Shown here piece after piece: positions 20,975 through 30,698 of a stretch of DNA of 64,000 nucleotides (positions are counted from its first letter, which is position 1; the number at the start of each line of letters is the position of its first letter). This DNA is from Fusarium oxysporum f. sp. lycopersici 4287 (lineage: Eukaryota > Ascomycota > Sordariomycetes > Hypocreales > Nectriaceae). Location of the stretch: assembly GCF_000149955.1 (NCBI RefSeq), contig NC_030988.1, positions 5,119,710 to 5,183,709 of the forward strand, in the 5' to 3' direction. Made by a program: the position numbers and the translations under genes. The notes beneath the pieces are model-generated. The model was not told where the DNA came from and did not search any database. It saw only the letters and a program-made list of their open reading frames with translations.

Positions 20975-22330
20975 ATGACTGGCATAAGTCCTTCTAATCC
21001 GCCGCAGTCACCGGTACACAATGCGGCAGAAGCCGCCACTAATACGGCCCCAGTTGAAGTGGACACGCGTCCCGTGTGCCTTCCCCACCCCTTTTCTTAC
21101 GTTATTGCAATCTAATCACCGTTCCAGGTTAACGACAGTGACTCAACCTTAAGTAGTGAAATGTAAATCACCAGGTCCTTTTCGAGTCTGTTACTTATCG
21201 AAGCAGATCAACCTACACTGCGTCTTTGACCTCGAGCGTCCTGAACTATCCCACTGAATTCGGTCGACAATACCATGCCTACAATGCGGACTGTAAGACC
21301 TTTACTGAGTTCGTACGACTTTTTACGACTTCTGATACTTTACAGCCTATAATTTTCCCAACGACGAAGCAGAACGAGAACGACTCGATCTGACACATTT
21401 GCTTATAACTAAAGGCATTGGCAATCGCCTGTTTCTAGCTCCAGTTGACTTGAATAGGTCGGCAAGGGTTTTAGATGTCGGCACAGGGACAGGTATATGT
21501 GGGTATTTTGTTCAGTCTGGCTTTGTGTCGATTCATGCTTATAGAAATAGGGGCCATTTGCGTCGGTGAAGAGTATCCTAGTGCTGAAGTATGTAACGCT
21601 TTCCCTATATACGGAGCAAGAATTGCTGACATTCTAGATTATCGGAAACGATTTGAGTGCTATCCAACCCACATGGTATGTTGAGCCCAAGCTTGACGTG
21701 TAGCAATGTTGATAGAAGAAGGGTTCCCCCAAACGTCAAGTTCGAGGTCGATGACGTCGAGCAACCATGGGTTCACGATAAGTTTGACTACATTTTTTCA
21801 CGCTACATGTCGACTTCCATCTTGGACTGGCCAAAGCTAGTTGAGAACGTTTTTGAGTAATTAAGCGCGAAATGAAGGGATAGCACCAACTGATCGTCAA
21901 CAGACACCTTCATCCTGGCGGCTGGGCCGAATTTCAGGACTTTGACCTTCTCTACTATTCAGAAGATGGCTCAATCACGGACGATCATCACCTCCTGAAA
22001 TGGATCAAACTATTCATCGATACAGCAAGAACGAAGCTAAACCGCGAGCCCTGCCCAGGGCCAAGACTCGAAGGGTGGATCAGGGATGCTGGCTTCACCA
22101 ATGTTGTCCACCGAAAGTTCCGATTGCCTCTAGGATCATGGCCCAAAGATCCACAGTTGAAAGATATAGGCATGTGTAATATCGCTCAACTCTTGGAAGG
22201 CCTAGAGGCTTTCTCTCTGAAGATATTCTGTGGGGTTCTGGGCATGCCCATGGACGAAGTCCTGGTGATGTTAGCCCAGGTACGTCAGGAACTGTATGCT
22301 CGCAAGTTCCACGCTCTGTTTGATTTTTAA
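20975..22330 (+). CDS. LaeA-like SAM-dependent methyltransferase with altered SAM motif
   Basis: Exons by splice signals: 20975-21073, 21128-21162, 21207-21292, 21346-21492,21545-21588, 21638-21675, 21722-21856, 21904-22330; all junctions keep frame. The N-terminus is Ser/Pro/Ala-rich, followed by TYTASLTSSVLNYPTEFGRQ, the SAM-binding motif I as RVLDVGTGT then EIGAI, motif after it IIGNDLSAIQPTW, PPNVKFEVDDVEQPW, DYIFSRYMSTSI, and LHPGGWAEFQDFD. This order is that of the fungal LaeA-type family (about 330-350 residues), several of which affect secondary metabolism. In the spliced product the third Gly of the GxGxG motif becomes Glu. The frame stops at 22330 right after FHALFDF, while the usual family ending (VVYGQKP, then stop) is still readable at about 22377-22400, so the last splice junction seems lost. 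Confidence 0.75.
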
Positions 22331-23100
22331 GTCTACACCTCAAAGCCATCCTAGACTTGATCTAACGCACTCAGCCATGTTGTATATGGTCAGAAACCAT
22401 AATTTCCAGTTGAGTCTCGACGGGAGCGACCGAATACCGCCATTGGTCCTTACGTCTCGAGCTACAAACCCATTCCAGCAGGTTTGAGCTAAAATGCGGT
22501 TTCATGTTCTAAGTCAGCGAATCACGTACACTCCCTGTCTTACGAGAGACAACGAAAGTATTCGTGCCGTTAGGACATCATGGAACGGTCATCACCGAGA
22601 TTCTCTACACCCGACTCTGCAAGGTCACGTAGTGCTTCAGAACGCAGACGTTGCTAGACGTCTGTCATCGACTGTTGCTAGAAGGAGGAGAGTGTATCGT
22701 ACATTCTGAATCCATTCGTTCATATCCCAAGACCTCTTGTCGAAGTATCCAGGCAACTAATCTGGATTTCTGTGGCATGGATAACAGCGGGGCAGGATGG
22801 GTGACCTCCGATTTTGGTGGTACACCTCTTAATCGGCCTGAAAGAGTCGGCTGAGGGATGCCTTGCTTCTGGGCGGCTTGGTTCTGGATTATGGAAGGTT
22901 GGTGTAGATAAAAATCCTATAAGCGTTGAGGAGGACTGTTCGTGGAGGAGGCATTGATAGAAATCTTACATTGGTGCCGTGCAACCAAACCGCCTATATA
23001 ACATAAAGTTTGATAGCATGATACGAGTGCATGACTTGGGCTTACGAAGACAGATCGTGTTGAAGATTGCAAAGAGAATACAGGAATAAGGTCAGCCGAC
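22331..23100. other. Intergenic region with undefined coding relics
   Basis: Short frames (for example 22494-22709 +) show nothing I can name. The former last exon of the methyltransferase lies at its start. The stretch ends at the first of three GAAACGC palindromes. Confidence 0.35.
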
Positions 23101-23101
23101 A

Positions 23102-23240
23102 GAAACGCGACGCGTTTCGTGTTTAGGTTTTCTGGTTTCATTGGTGCGGTACGAGAAACGCAGTGCGTTTCCATTGGGGAAAATATGGGGCGAAAATACT
23201 AGACGGTCATTGGTCAAACACAGGAAACGCAATGCGTTTC
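23102..23240. repeat. Three GAAACGC...GCGTTTC palindromes
   Basis: Perfect 17-bp inverted repeats at 23102-23118 (8-bp arms, 1-bp centre A), 23155-23171 (centre AGT) and 23224-23240 (centre AAT). Centres are 53 and 69 bp apart. A slightly mismatched fourth copy lies at 47986-48002 inside a related repeat. The first contains ACGCGT, the core bound by MBF-type factors. They lie at the 3' end of the OrsD-type gene; the third is inside its last ~10 codons. Confidence 0.75.
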
Positions 23241-24520
23241 TGATGATAATTCTTGAGTAGGGCCATAGAAGTCTCTTCGACGTAGAGGGAATTGCCAAGA
23301 TTGGGCCACAGTCCCCGAGATACATCGAAGATATTCCAAACTTTATGACTCCATAAACGTTCCAGTCTCGCAGAAAGCACCGTATTTAACCGAAAGTTGG
23401 CCACTTCTCCTTGCAGAGCATTCGACATCCTATGAAGTCGGATAACGAATGCGAGAAAGCGTTTCTGAAGCACCCTATATCTAGTTTCGCTGCTCTTCTC
23501 TGCCACAAGACAGAATGGATTTTCGCCATAGACATGAAGCTTCGGACTCGAAAGCCAGCATAAGAGGGTGCGGCCTGTGTGATGGACTGTGTTCTCGCAG
23601 CGATCTATCACCAAGTCTAATGCCCTCATGGTACACGATATTTTCTGTTCATCCACGTAGGAGCTCCTAATACACAAATCCCCTTGCTGGCACCCTTGTG
23701 CCATAACATAGTCTGACATCAATGAATGTCGATCTGGTAACCGCGTCATTGCTCGTAGGATATCACGTCGAGCGTTCTCAAAGATGACCCGCCATTGAGT
23801 TCTCTCTGGCCATAGACCGGTAGATGCAAGAGCATCGCTGCCCAAGTCCTTGGCACTCATGCGTGGCTGATTCATCTGGTCAAAAAAATTCTCCTCTCGC
23901 TCTAATACATCACTTAGATGGGCGCGCGCCTCACAGTTCAGGCTTCGGACGTCTTTGCTCAAATCAGGCCGAGATGACTTTGCGAGTCTTGCTCCCTTCT
24001 TCGATTTTTTAGTTTCTTGAAGGACCTCGAACCATCTGCTACCTTCCCGAGAAGGAAAGAACCGTTGGCAGGCGACGCCCTCGATCCATGGTAACTCAGC
24101 AGCCGGCTCCAGACCTGATATTGGCCTTCCTCTCTCTCGTGGGTTTTTCCAGAGGTGCTCCTTCATACAATGGAGCCTCATCTTTTGGGCTTGGCGGAAC
24201 ATACAGCCACATTTCCGGCACTTCCGTCCGTCCAATCTCGGTGCAGCAAGGCAAGAAATCGGTTCAATCGGTATGTATGGTAATTGAAGTTTAGCCTGGT
24301 TTTGGAGAAGATTGGGGATTGCGTTGACCTGCTCGACCAACTTGCGCCGGCACTCCAGAGCAATGTCGTTGTGTTCTGTCCTGAGGTGTGTGTTAACCTC
24401 GTTAGGGAGGGTTGCAAATCCGCATAACTCGCACACTAAAAGTTGATATTCTGGAAGAATAACGAATGGGTAGATTGGGTTGGACGATTGAGACTGCTTA
24501 CTAGGGTCCATTGTCTTCAT
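23207..24520 (-). CDS. OrsD-type double C2H2 zinc-finger protein (copy C)
   Basis: Single frame of 437 codons. Starts IYPFVILPEYQLLVCELCGF; first finger CELC..HLRTEH, second CRKCGCMFRQAQKMRLHCMKEH, then a conserved WIEGVACQRFF and SRWFEV block typical of the OrsD (DUF3505) region. In fungi this region forms the N-terminus of large proteins, sometimes with RecQ-like helicase. Here the protein stops at the palindrome cluster, well before such a region. Paralogue copies in the window: 25408-26748, 43185-43475 and 9691-9993. Function unknown; two zinc fingers suggest nucleic-acid binding. No intron needed. Confidence 0.7.
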   Translation of the reverse strand: MKTMDPSKQSQSSNPIYPFVILPEYQLLVCELCGFATLPNEVNTHLRTEHNDIALECRRKLVEQVNAIPNLLQNQAKLQLPYIPIEPISCLAAPRLDGRKCRKCGCMFRQAQKMRLHCMKEHLWKNPRERGRPISGLEPAAELPWIEGVACQRFFPSREGSRWFEVLQETKKSKKGARLAKSSRPDLSKDVRSLNCEARAHLSDVLEREENFFDQMNQPRMSAKDLGSDALASTGLWPERTQWRVIFENARRDILRAMTRLPDRHSLMSDYVMAQGCQQGDLCIRSSYVDEQKISCTMRALDLVIDRCENTVHHTGRTLLCWLSSPKLHVYGENPFCLVAEKSSETRYRVLQKRFLAFVIRLHRMSNALQGEVANFRLNTVLSARLERLWSHKVWNIFDVSRGLWPNLGNSLYVEETSMALLKNYHQKRIAFPVFDQ

Positions 24521-24667
24521 TAGTAAGAAACTTATTTTACTGCGATTAGGTATATGCTTCCCTATATCTCGGTCTTGGTTAAGGGAAAGATCTCTATAAA
24601 CTATTTAAGAAGATTATTGCTAGTAAATGTACACGGTGAATTACGCGTACTCGCGCCCTCTCACCAA

Positions 24668-24867
24668 CTACGCGTCTTGTGATTAATTTAATTGACCCTG
24701 GTCTAAATGAAGTCTACCCCTAGCATAAATGAAGTCTACCCCCTGTGAAACTCAAGCCTACTCCCTGTCAGGTGGGTCTAGAAATTAAATTCTACTCCCC
24801 TGTAAAAATCAATTCTACCCTGGGTTGTTTGGCATAAAACAAATGAATTCTACGTAGAATTGATTTT
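24668..24867. repeat. Iteron-like array and 27-bp palindrome at the 3' end of the OrsD unit D
   Basis: Six imperfect copies of a ~22-bp unit, core AAATnAA(G/T)TCTACCCC(C)TGT, start at about 24705, 24726, 24748, 24782, 24804 and 24841. The last merges into an inverted repeat (24841-24867) made from AAATGAATTCTAC and GTAGAATTGATTT. The block 24668-24772 is repeated directly at 46163-46262, and 24776-24823 is repeated in inverse orientation at 48040-48098. No gene lies within. Confidence 0.8.
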
Positions 24868-24878
24868 GGTATGGTGCA

Positions 24879-25500
24879 CTAGGCCACTTTCTGACCAAAG
24901 TTACGAAGATTATGCAGCTCTGCCAATGGCGAGAGCGAACCCTGTACCATATACTTTTTTCGTACCTTGTTCAGCCGTTGCATTGGAAACTGCGGTCGTT
25001 GTTGGATTCCAATAGTAGGATATGAATGAAGAGGTAGCGCGTACTCGAGAAATAATAAGCGCTGCACCCAGATAAGTCCCGACAAGTTTGGACAATACTC
25101 TCTGGCTAGTTGAAATCGCCGACAATCAGAGGAGAAACCTAAGATGCCACTAAAGTAAACAAGCAATGCAGAACCGGGTTGTCCATCTACAAAGTTTTCC
25201 ATGATTAGCGATAAGCTGAGTTCAAAGAGAAGCTCAAGAAGTTCCTCAGCGCTCTCGACTGCCATTCGGTTAATGGATTCGTGGCCGGAATCTCGATGGA
25301 ATGGCGACAAGTCAGGCGCATCCCGACTGTCCGTATCTGACATCCAGTCATCGAGACTGTCCTCTCTTTCACTCCCTTCAAAATACCCGTCACCTTCTTC
25401 ACTATTCTCAGTCATCACTGGATCCTTCACCAGATATGCTGCCTGTGTCATTGCTATATGGGCTTTCATAGCGGTTAAAAGGATTAATATCGATGTTTTT
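24879..25500 (-). pseudogene. C-terminal part of OrsD-type copy D, in a shifted frame
   Basis: Continues the protein encoded at 25408-26748 but in another frame. Contains AEELLELLFELSLSLIMENF, DGQPGSALLVYFSGILGFS, RRFQLAREYCPNLSGLIW and a LPLHSYPTIGIQQRP block, all expected directly downstream of the OrsD region in larger family members. The frames overlap at 25408-25469, and I see no good intron there, so one base appears to have been gained or lost. The frame ends at LRNFGQKVA, immediately before the palindrome/iteron block. Confidence 0.65.
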
Positions 25501-26748
25501 GTAGTTGTATTGCTGGGATATGTCTGGATCGTGGTCTAGCATATGCGTTCTGGGCCAGCTTGGCCTCGTCATGTCGATATGTTGCCACGCATAGTGTTCC
25601 CATAGGTGCTTTACTTGACTCGCTATTCGTGCATCTAGGCGAATGTTGACTTCCTGCTCTCTGAATACATCCGGCAGGAGGTATGCTCGTAATGTGAACG
25701 CGATGAACCGCTTCCACAAAAGTCGATACCTCTTCCGTGTATTTGGCTCGACTTTGAGAGCAAATGGCTTTGCTTGGCAGATATCGAGTCTGGAACTAGC
25801 CAGCCAACATAGAAGCACCCGACTCGTGTTTTGCGCTGTAAGCTCACATCGATCGAGCATGGCATCAACAGCACTCAAGAAACACATTATCTTTTCTTCA
25901 TCCTTTCCGGGGATTATAATATACGGATCGCCCTCGGATGGACCTTGTCCAAGGATATAGCCTGTCCCCAATGGACTGACTTTAGGAAGGCGTGTCATTG
26001 CCTGTAGGATGTCTCGCCGGACATTTTTATATGTGATTTGCCATCTTGTACGCTCTAGCCACAAGCTTGTCGCCGCGAAGGAGTCATCGCCGAGAGCCTT
26101 GCTGTAGAAGCGTGGTTGAGTTTCAGAATTCCGATACATCTTCTCGCGTTTTAACTCCTCGCCAATATGTGCACGCGTTTCTGGCGATACTTTGCTGCTG
26201 CGAATTGGCTGCTTTGTGATGATTGTTCCATTGAATTCCAAGGTGTACCCACGGCCTGCCAGCTTGCGCCCAACCTCGAACCAGCCACTGGCCGCTCTGG
26301 ATCGAAAGAACCGCTGACACATAACACCCTCTCTCCATGGTTTTTGGGACCGTGCATGAGCATCATGTACCCTGGGCCTTCCGCGACCTTGAGGATTGGT
26401 CCAGAAGTGATCATTGGCATAGTGTTGTTGAATCTTTTGGTCGTCCCGGAAAACACGCTGGCATATTGAACATCCTCGCCCATCAGTTTGCGGGGGGTCA
26501 AGCTCTAGAATCGGGGGGATTGTAGGGGGCGGAAACTGGAATTCAGCGGCTAATTGTGATTGGTTTTTGATAATTCCAGGGAGCCTATCGACAGCCTCCA
26601 CCACCTGATGTCGCGCAGCTGGTGTCATATATTTGTGCCTATTGCGCAAATGAGTAGAAACCTCATCTGATATACAACCATAGTGACATATCTGGCATAC
26701 TAGCACTCGATAAGATTTAAGATATATAAAAGGGCCCAGTTCTGTCAT
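25408..26748 (-). CDS. OrsD-type double C2H2 zinc-finger protein (copy D)
   Basis: 446 codons from the ATG at 26748 (MTELGPFIYLKSYRVLVCQ). First finger CQICHYGCISDEVSTHLRNRH, second CSICQRVFRDDQKIQQHYANDH, then GVMCQRFFRSRAASGWFEV, the OrsD hallmark. The rest is helical with LCWLASSRLDI and RLLWKRFIAFTLRAYLL. The apparent end at SISGEGSSDD is probably caused by a frame change, because the next family block continues at 24879-25500. As one unit the protein would exceed 600 residues. Flanked at both sides by palindromes plus iterons. Close relative of copy C (23207-24520). Confidence 0.75.
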   Translation of the reverse strand: MTELGPFIYLKSYRVLVCQICHYGCISDEVSTHLRNRHKYMTPAARHQVVEAVDRLPGIIKNQSQLAAEFQFPPPTIPPILELDPPQTDGRGCSICQRVFRDDQKIQQHYANDHFWTNPQGRGRPRVHDAHARSQKPWREGVMCQRFFRSRAASGWFEVGRKLAGRGYTLEFNGTIITKQPIRSSKVSPETRAHIGEELKREKMYRNSETQPRFYSKALGDDSFAATSLWLERTRWQITYKNVRRDILQAMTRLPKVSPLGTGYILGQGPSEGDPYIIIPGKDEEKIMCFLSAVDAMLDRCELTAQNTSRVLLCWLASSRLDICQAKPFALKVEPNTRKRYRLLWKRFIAFTLRAYLLPDVFREQEVNIRLDARIASQVKHLWEHYAWQHIDMTRPSWPRTHMLDHDPDISQQYNYKNIDINPFNRYESPYSNDTGSISGEGSSDD

Positions 26749-26864
26749 GATAAGTAAGGATAATTCAACGGCAACCTGCTAAAATAAAAGTGGAAGTTAC
26801 AACTCTAGCTGCTATACGCGGTTGTCGCGTCGCGTACCTTATGTAAGATATTGACGGATTTCAA

Positions 26865-26960
26865 TTGGTTAACAAAAAATCAACTCTACCCCTGTCGATA
26901 AATTCAACTCTACCCCCTGTAAAGCGGGGCAGAAAAATCAATTCTACTACAATTGATTTT
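26865..26960. repeat. Iterons and palindrome at the 5' end of OrsD unit D
   Basis: Two iteron units (AATCAACTCTACCCCTGT at about 26876 and ATTCAACTCTACCCCCTGT at about 26902) and an inverted repeat 26934-26960 built of AAAATCAATTCTA and TACAATTGATTTT with one mismatch. Relative to the minus-strand gene the units read in the same direction as those at the 3' end (24705-24867), so the gene sits between direct arrays with palindromes. Confidence 0.75.
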
Positions 26961-27301
26961 GTAATTGACTACTAGGGCCCATATCATAGCAATGTTTTAT
27001 TAAGTTGCAGGTCTCACGCAGGTCTCACAGGTAGCCAAGCAAATGTGGAATCATCGTCATACAGGGTGTTAATGCAATACTTATCAGACCACTTTAGGTA
27101 AATTAGACGAGGTATTTTCCCACCAGACTAACACGATAGTTACCTCTTGGCATAAATCTGACAAGTATTCTTCTAACGCGCAGTCTGGAACCTCAAAACA
27201 CGACGTATTTCCACCTATCAACAATCCTGGTTAGTGCTGACTGTTCAAAAAACCGCATGATATCTTGACAGTTTTCCTCTCCTCACAAAACAATACCACC
27301 C

Positions 27302-29229
27302 ATGGCCGAAAACGCCACTGAAACCATGACGTCGAAGGACAAAAAGCCTGCTAAAGTCCGACAGCGGCGTGCCCATACGCGAAGCCGCACGGGCTGCGCT
27401 GAGTGTAAAGCTCGACGAGTAAGATGTGACGAACATCGTCCCACATGGTGAGCTGACAATTTGTTATTTGTTCAAATGCTGACTACATACGTAGTCAAAA
27501 CTGTATCAAGAGTAAAAGGGTTTGTGAATATCCACCTGTTAAAATTCCTTTAAGGGAAAGAAGAGCGCTGGAGAGAGCTGGAGTTGCTCAACCGTGGGAA
27601 CCTACACCATGGGACGCTTCAACCTCTTCGAAGCAACTTGAGGTGCTCAATACGCAGAGTCTGGTTCATCAACTTATTTTATCTAGTTCTAAGAAGAACC
27701 TGGACTGTTTGTCGATTAACATGCCGCTCAAATCGCACGAACTCTTTCATTATTGTGAGGCCCTTCATCCTGGACCAACAGGTCATTATTAACGTGTTCT
27801 TGTTAGTCTACCAACCAGGCGGAAGCGCTGGTGCATCACCTGCAGACCACCGCCAAAGACGGTTTGTTTATTCGGCTTACTTCATCACCAGAAAAAACTA
27901 ACATTGAACAGCATGGCGTACATCATATCAGACCCTGAAGCACTTCGAAGTGCAGTTTTAATTGCAGCCACCCATTTCGGATTCAAGTTTGGTAACCTCA
28001 AGAACTTTGAGCAGACTTTTTACTTTCACACACTCGAGACGGTTCGCTTAGTAAAGGAATGGTTTGCAAAGGGAGACTTCACGGTTTGTGCAGCCATCAC
28101 GAAGCAGATGGCAACGTTGGCGTACACAGAGGTATGGAGCTACCAATCATAATAATCGGAGGAGTACTGAGCCATTGCAGGTTTGCCGTGGTGATCATCA
28201 GATGGCGGAGAAACATTTGAACGCCATATACGCTCTGTCACGCCATAGAGAAGGGCGAGTGACCACTGGGGGCAAGACTATGGACCAAGAACTGTCAGAC
28301 CGATACTTTCTAATGTACGCACCATCACCCGTCTATATTGTCCATTAACTGATATTGACACTATAAGAACTTCTACCTTTATGCATGGCATAACGACGGC
28401 CCTCGACGGTACCCGCCGACCTGCAGGCTTCACTGAGACCACGACCGGTTCAGTATCTCCGGACGGTATTCGCCGCATAAACAATTGGCATATCACAGAT
28501 AGGGGCCATTACTTTCATAGCGTCGCACTCAAAGCTATTCGCGAGTTCCCCGTGACCTTCAACTACAGCGGAGAAATCTTTCAGGATATTCCGCTCGCCC
28601 GGGTGCTCCCAGGACTTCAAATTCTCACGCGAAACTTCTACGATGGGTATTCAAAACCATTACCCAGAAGTGCTCGCCAAATACAGGACGACTTCTGGCA
28701 ATCGGAGACGTCGGCTATGCTGTACGACGGTCTTATTGAAGCACACAAAAGCTCCGTGCCCAAAAATCATAAATCTCAAGCCAACACTGGTGACGAGAAT
28801 GAGCAGAAGGCTTCATGGGTTGGATTATTAATCGCAATAGAGCTGTACTTGGAGCAGGTAGTGGTACTCTGGCGACCTTTCACAAGGGAAAATTATCTCT
28901 ACACCATGAGGATCTTCCAGCGCGATCTCGGCTATGCTCTACACAAGCCAGATGCACCACAGCTAGCAGATCTACTCTTCTGGGAGTCGTTTGTTGCGGT
29001 GATAAGTCTGCAGATGCACGAGAAACAAGGTGACCTCGCGAAAGAACCTGGTATCAGGCCGTATTTTGAAGGGTTTGCACGGGAGCAGAGTCGGGTTTTG
29101 GGATTGAAGACGTGGAAGGATGCAAAGGCGGCGTTGCTGAGAATTGCATGGCCTTGTGACTTTACTGATGATGATTATGTGAAGGGGATATGGGAGGCGG
29201 TGATGGAATATGAGGCTGTCGTAAACTAG
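27302..29229 (+). CDS. Zn2Cys6 binuclear cluster transcription factor
   Basis: Exons: 27302-27447, 27495-27754, 27912-28131, 28181-28314, 28368-29229. The first intron splits the zinc cluster: SRTGCAECKARRVRCDEHRPTC and then QNCIKSKRVCEYPP, giving the six Cys of a C6 fungal regulator. Following: KSHELFHY, MAYIISDPEALRSAVLIAA, THFGFKFGNLKNF, a block typical of the fungal-specific regulatory domain, and the C-terminal LLIAIELYLEQVVVLWRPF region. All junctions keep frame except the second intron (27755-27911; GTGAGG..ACAG, branch ACTAAC), where the phase is off by one. Either a base is missing/extra in exon 2 or the allele is frameshifted there. Nuclear DNA-binding regulator; targets unknown. 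Confidence 0.75.
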
Positions 29230-29847
29230 ACTTGGTGTAGATGAATTATGAATGCAATAGCCATGATCACTATTAATGTATCCTGGTGTCAGAAACTCAA
29301 GGTTTTAATCACAGCGTGGATTGACTATACGATACTTCTCGAGATTCAACTCGATAATTTGCCTTCAAAGGTAGCAAATAGATTCTTCGATATAATTGGC
29401 TCGTTCAAAAGTTTGACAACGAGGAAGCCGTTAACGGCACTTCTGTTTTTGATCGCTCACGCTCCTGATATTTCGAATGGAACAAGGAATTCAGGGGTGC
29501 GTATCGGCAAACCTTGTACGAGTGACGCGCATGGTCGTCTAAATAGTCAACATAGCTTCGTACGATATACAGATAAGACCGGCTTAGAGTCAAACAACTT
29601 TCTATGCCTCACCACTAATCACAATGCCTCAAGAACCATCATAGTCTCATTCTACTCTCACACACAGGGGCACTATTAGTAGGGTTATAAATCACTGCCT
29701 TATATATGCCTCAATACATACTACTCCTTGAGTAGGTTTCCATCGTCGTGAGTATTTCTGCCTGCAATATTTCTGCTTGTTTGAATTTGGGCCGCATCTG
29801 GAATATCCCAGCTAGATTCATCTTTCTACGAAGGACCCAATACCAAA
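29230..29847. other. Intergenic region
   Basis: A 143-codon frame (29248-29679 +) shows no recognisable sequence. No other feature seen. CTTGAGTAGG at 29727 is shared with OrsD-unit ends at 7234, 23262 and, inverted, 46099 and 47969. Confidence 0.35.
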
Positions 29848-29901
29848 GGGCACGGACCATCAAATCATGTATCAGGGCCTGATACAGGAGGTAATTGGTA
29901 C
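29848..29901 (+). repeat. 54-bp hairpin repeat, copy A
   Basis: Begins GGGCACGGACCATCAAATC and ends GGTAATTGGTAC. The middle is a perfect inverted repeat GTATCAGG-G-CCTGATAC (29869-29885). Copies: 45828-45881 (-), 48121-48173 (-), decayed 7021-7073 (+). This copy ends exactly where a Tc1-type reading frame begins to be lost. Confidence 0.7.
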
Positions 29902-30314
29902 ATTAGGCTTCCTCGTGGGCTTTATCTTCATAACCCAGCTTTCCGGAGGGATTCGCTATACTGTGACTGCCGAAATCTCAATTCCATTGTCGCTAAGCTC
30001 GCCCGCGATATCAGCAAATGTTTTTTTCCCCTGCTAAATCGATCTCGGCGCACCTTGGTGATAAAATCTATTCGTGCCTCATCCGTCTGCTTTTTAGGAC
30101 GCCCGGAGCGGTCGGCATCGCAAAGGAATTCGTCTCGAAGGCTTATAGGTGGATGATTTAGATCGAAACCGCATTTAATAGCTCGCATATATATGCCGTT
30201 AACTGTACACACAGGAAGGCCCGTTATTTCGGTGATTTCGGCTGTCGTTTTTCCGCCCAAAGGGCTCATCAAGTAACCAACAAGAGCCCGGGTCGCAATA
30301 TCTTTTTTCTGCAT
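29902..30314 (-). pseudogene. Tc1/mariner-type transposase N-terminal fragment
   Basis: Minus-strand frame from 30314 (MQKKDIATRALVGYLMSPLG) through GKTTAEITEITGLPVCTVNG, a helix-turn-helix, and DADRSGRPKKQTDEARIDFI, a linker typical of Tc1-like DNA-binding domains. After SLRKAG the frame breaks; in the next frame MKIKPTRKPN continues the expected sequence and then stops at the hairpin repeat. The DDE catalytic domain is absent. So the hairpin repeat, or something carrying it, truncated a Tc1 element. Confidence 0.75.
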
Positions 30315-30698
30315 CTTCCTGGTTGTTAAGACAGTCAGAACAAGGGGAAAAACGAGGGGAAAATAAAGAGGGGAAAGGTACCGAGGAATTTTGGTGTGTA
30401 TATTCGCTTGTGCCTTAGTCCCTGTTTGTGGCTGATTTTAGTTAGCATCTGCGCTAGCCATGACTTTTGAAATGCTCCTCCGTACATCTGTACGGAGTAC
30501 ATCACAAGGCTTAAAGACTAAAGCAGTAAAGATTTGCGTGCGGAACTTTCCGATATCCATCCGTCCACTGCGATATGTGAAGCACCTCTTTCCTTCATGT
30601 GATTATTTTTAACTCCTTCCTTCGAGAGAGAACGCGCTTCTCTGCACTTCCGCCATTCTCCAGCTCCCTGGTTGAATCCACGGCAGACTTGTTCCATC
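30315..30698. other. 5' region of the PTH11-type gene
   Basis: No gene seen. Includes an imperfect palindrome TCCGTACATCTGTACGGAG at 30480-30498. Presumed promoter for the gene at 30699. Confidence 0.35.

Noticed and set aside
24700..24870. CRISPR-like array
   Set aside because: Units are imperfect, spaced 21-37 bp without unique spacers of constant size, and the genome is fungal.
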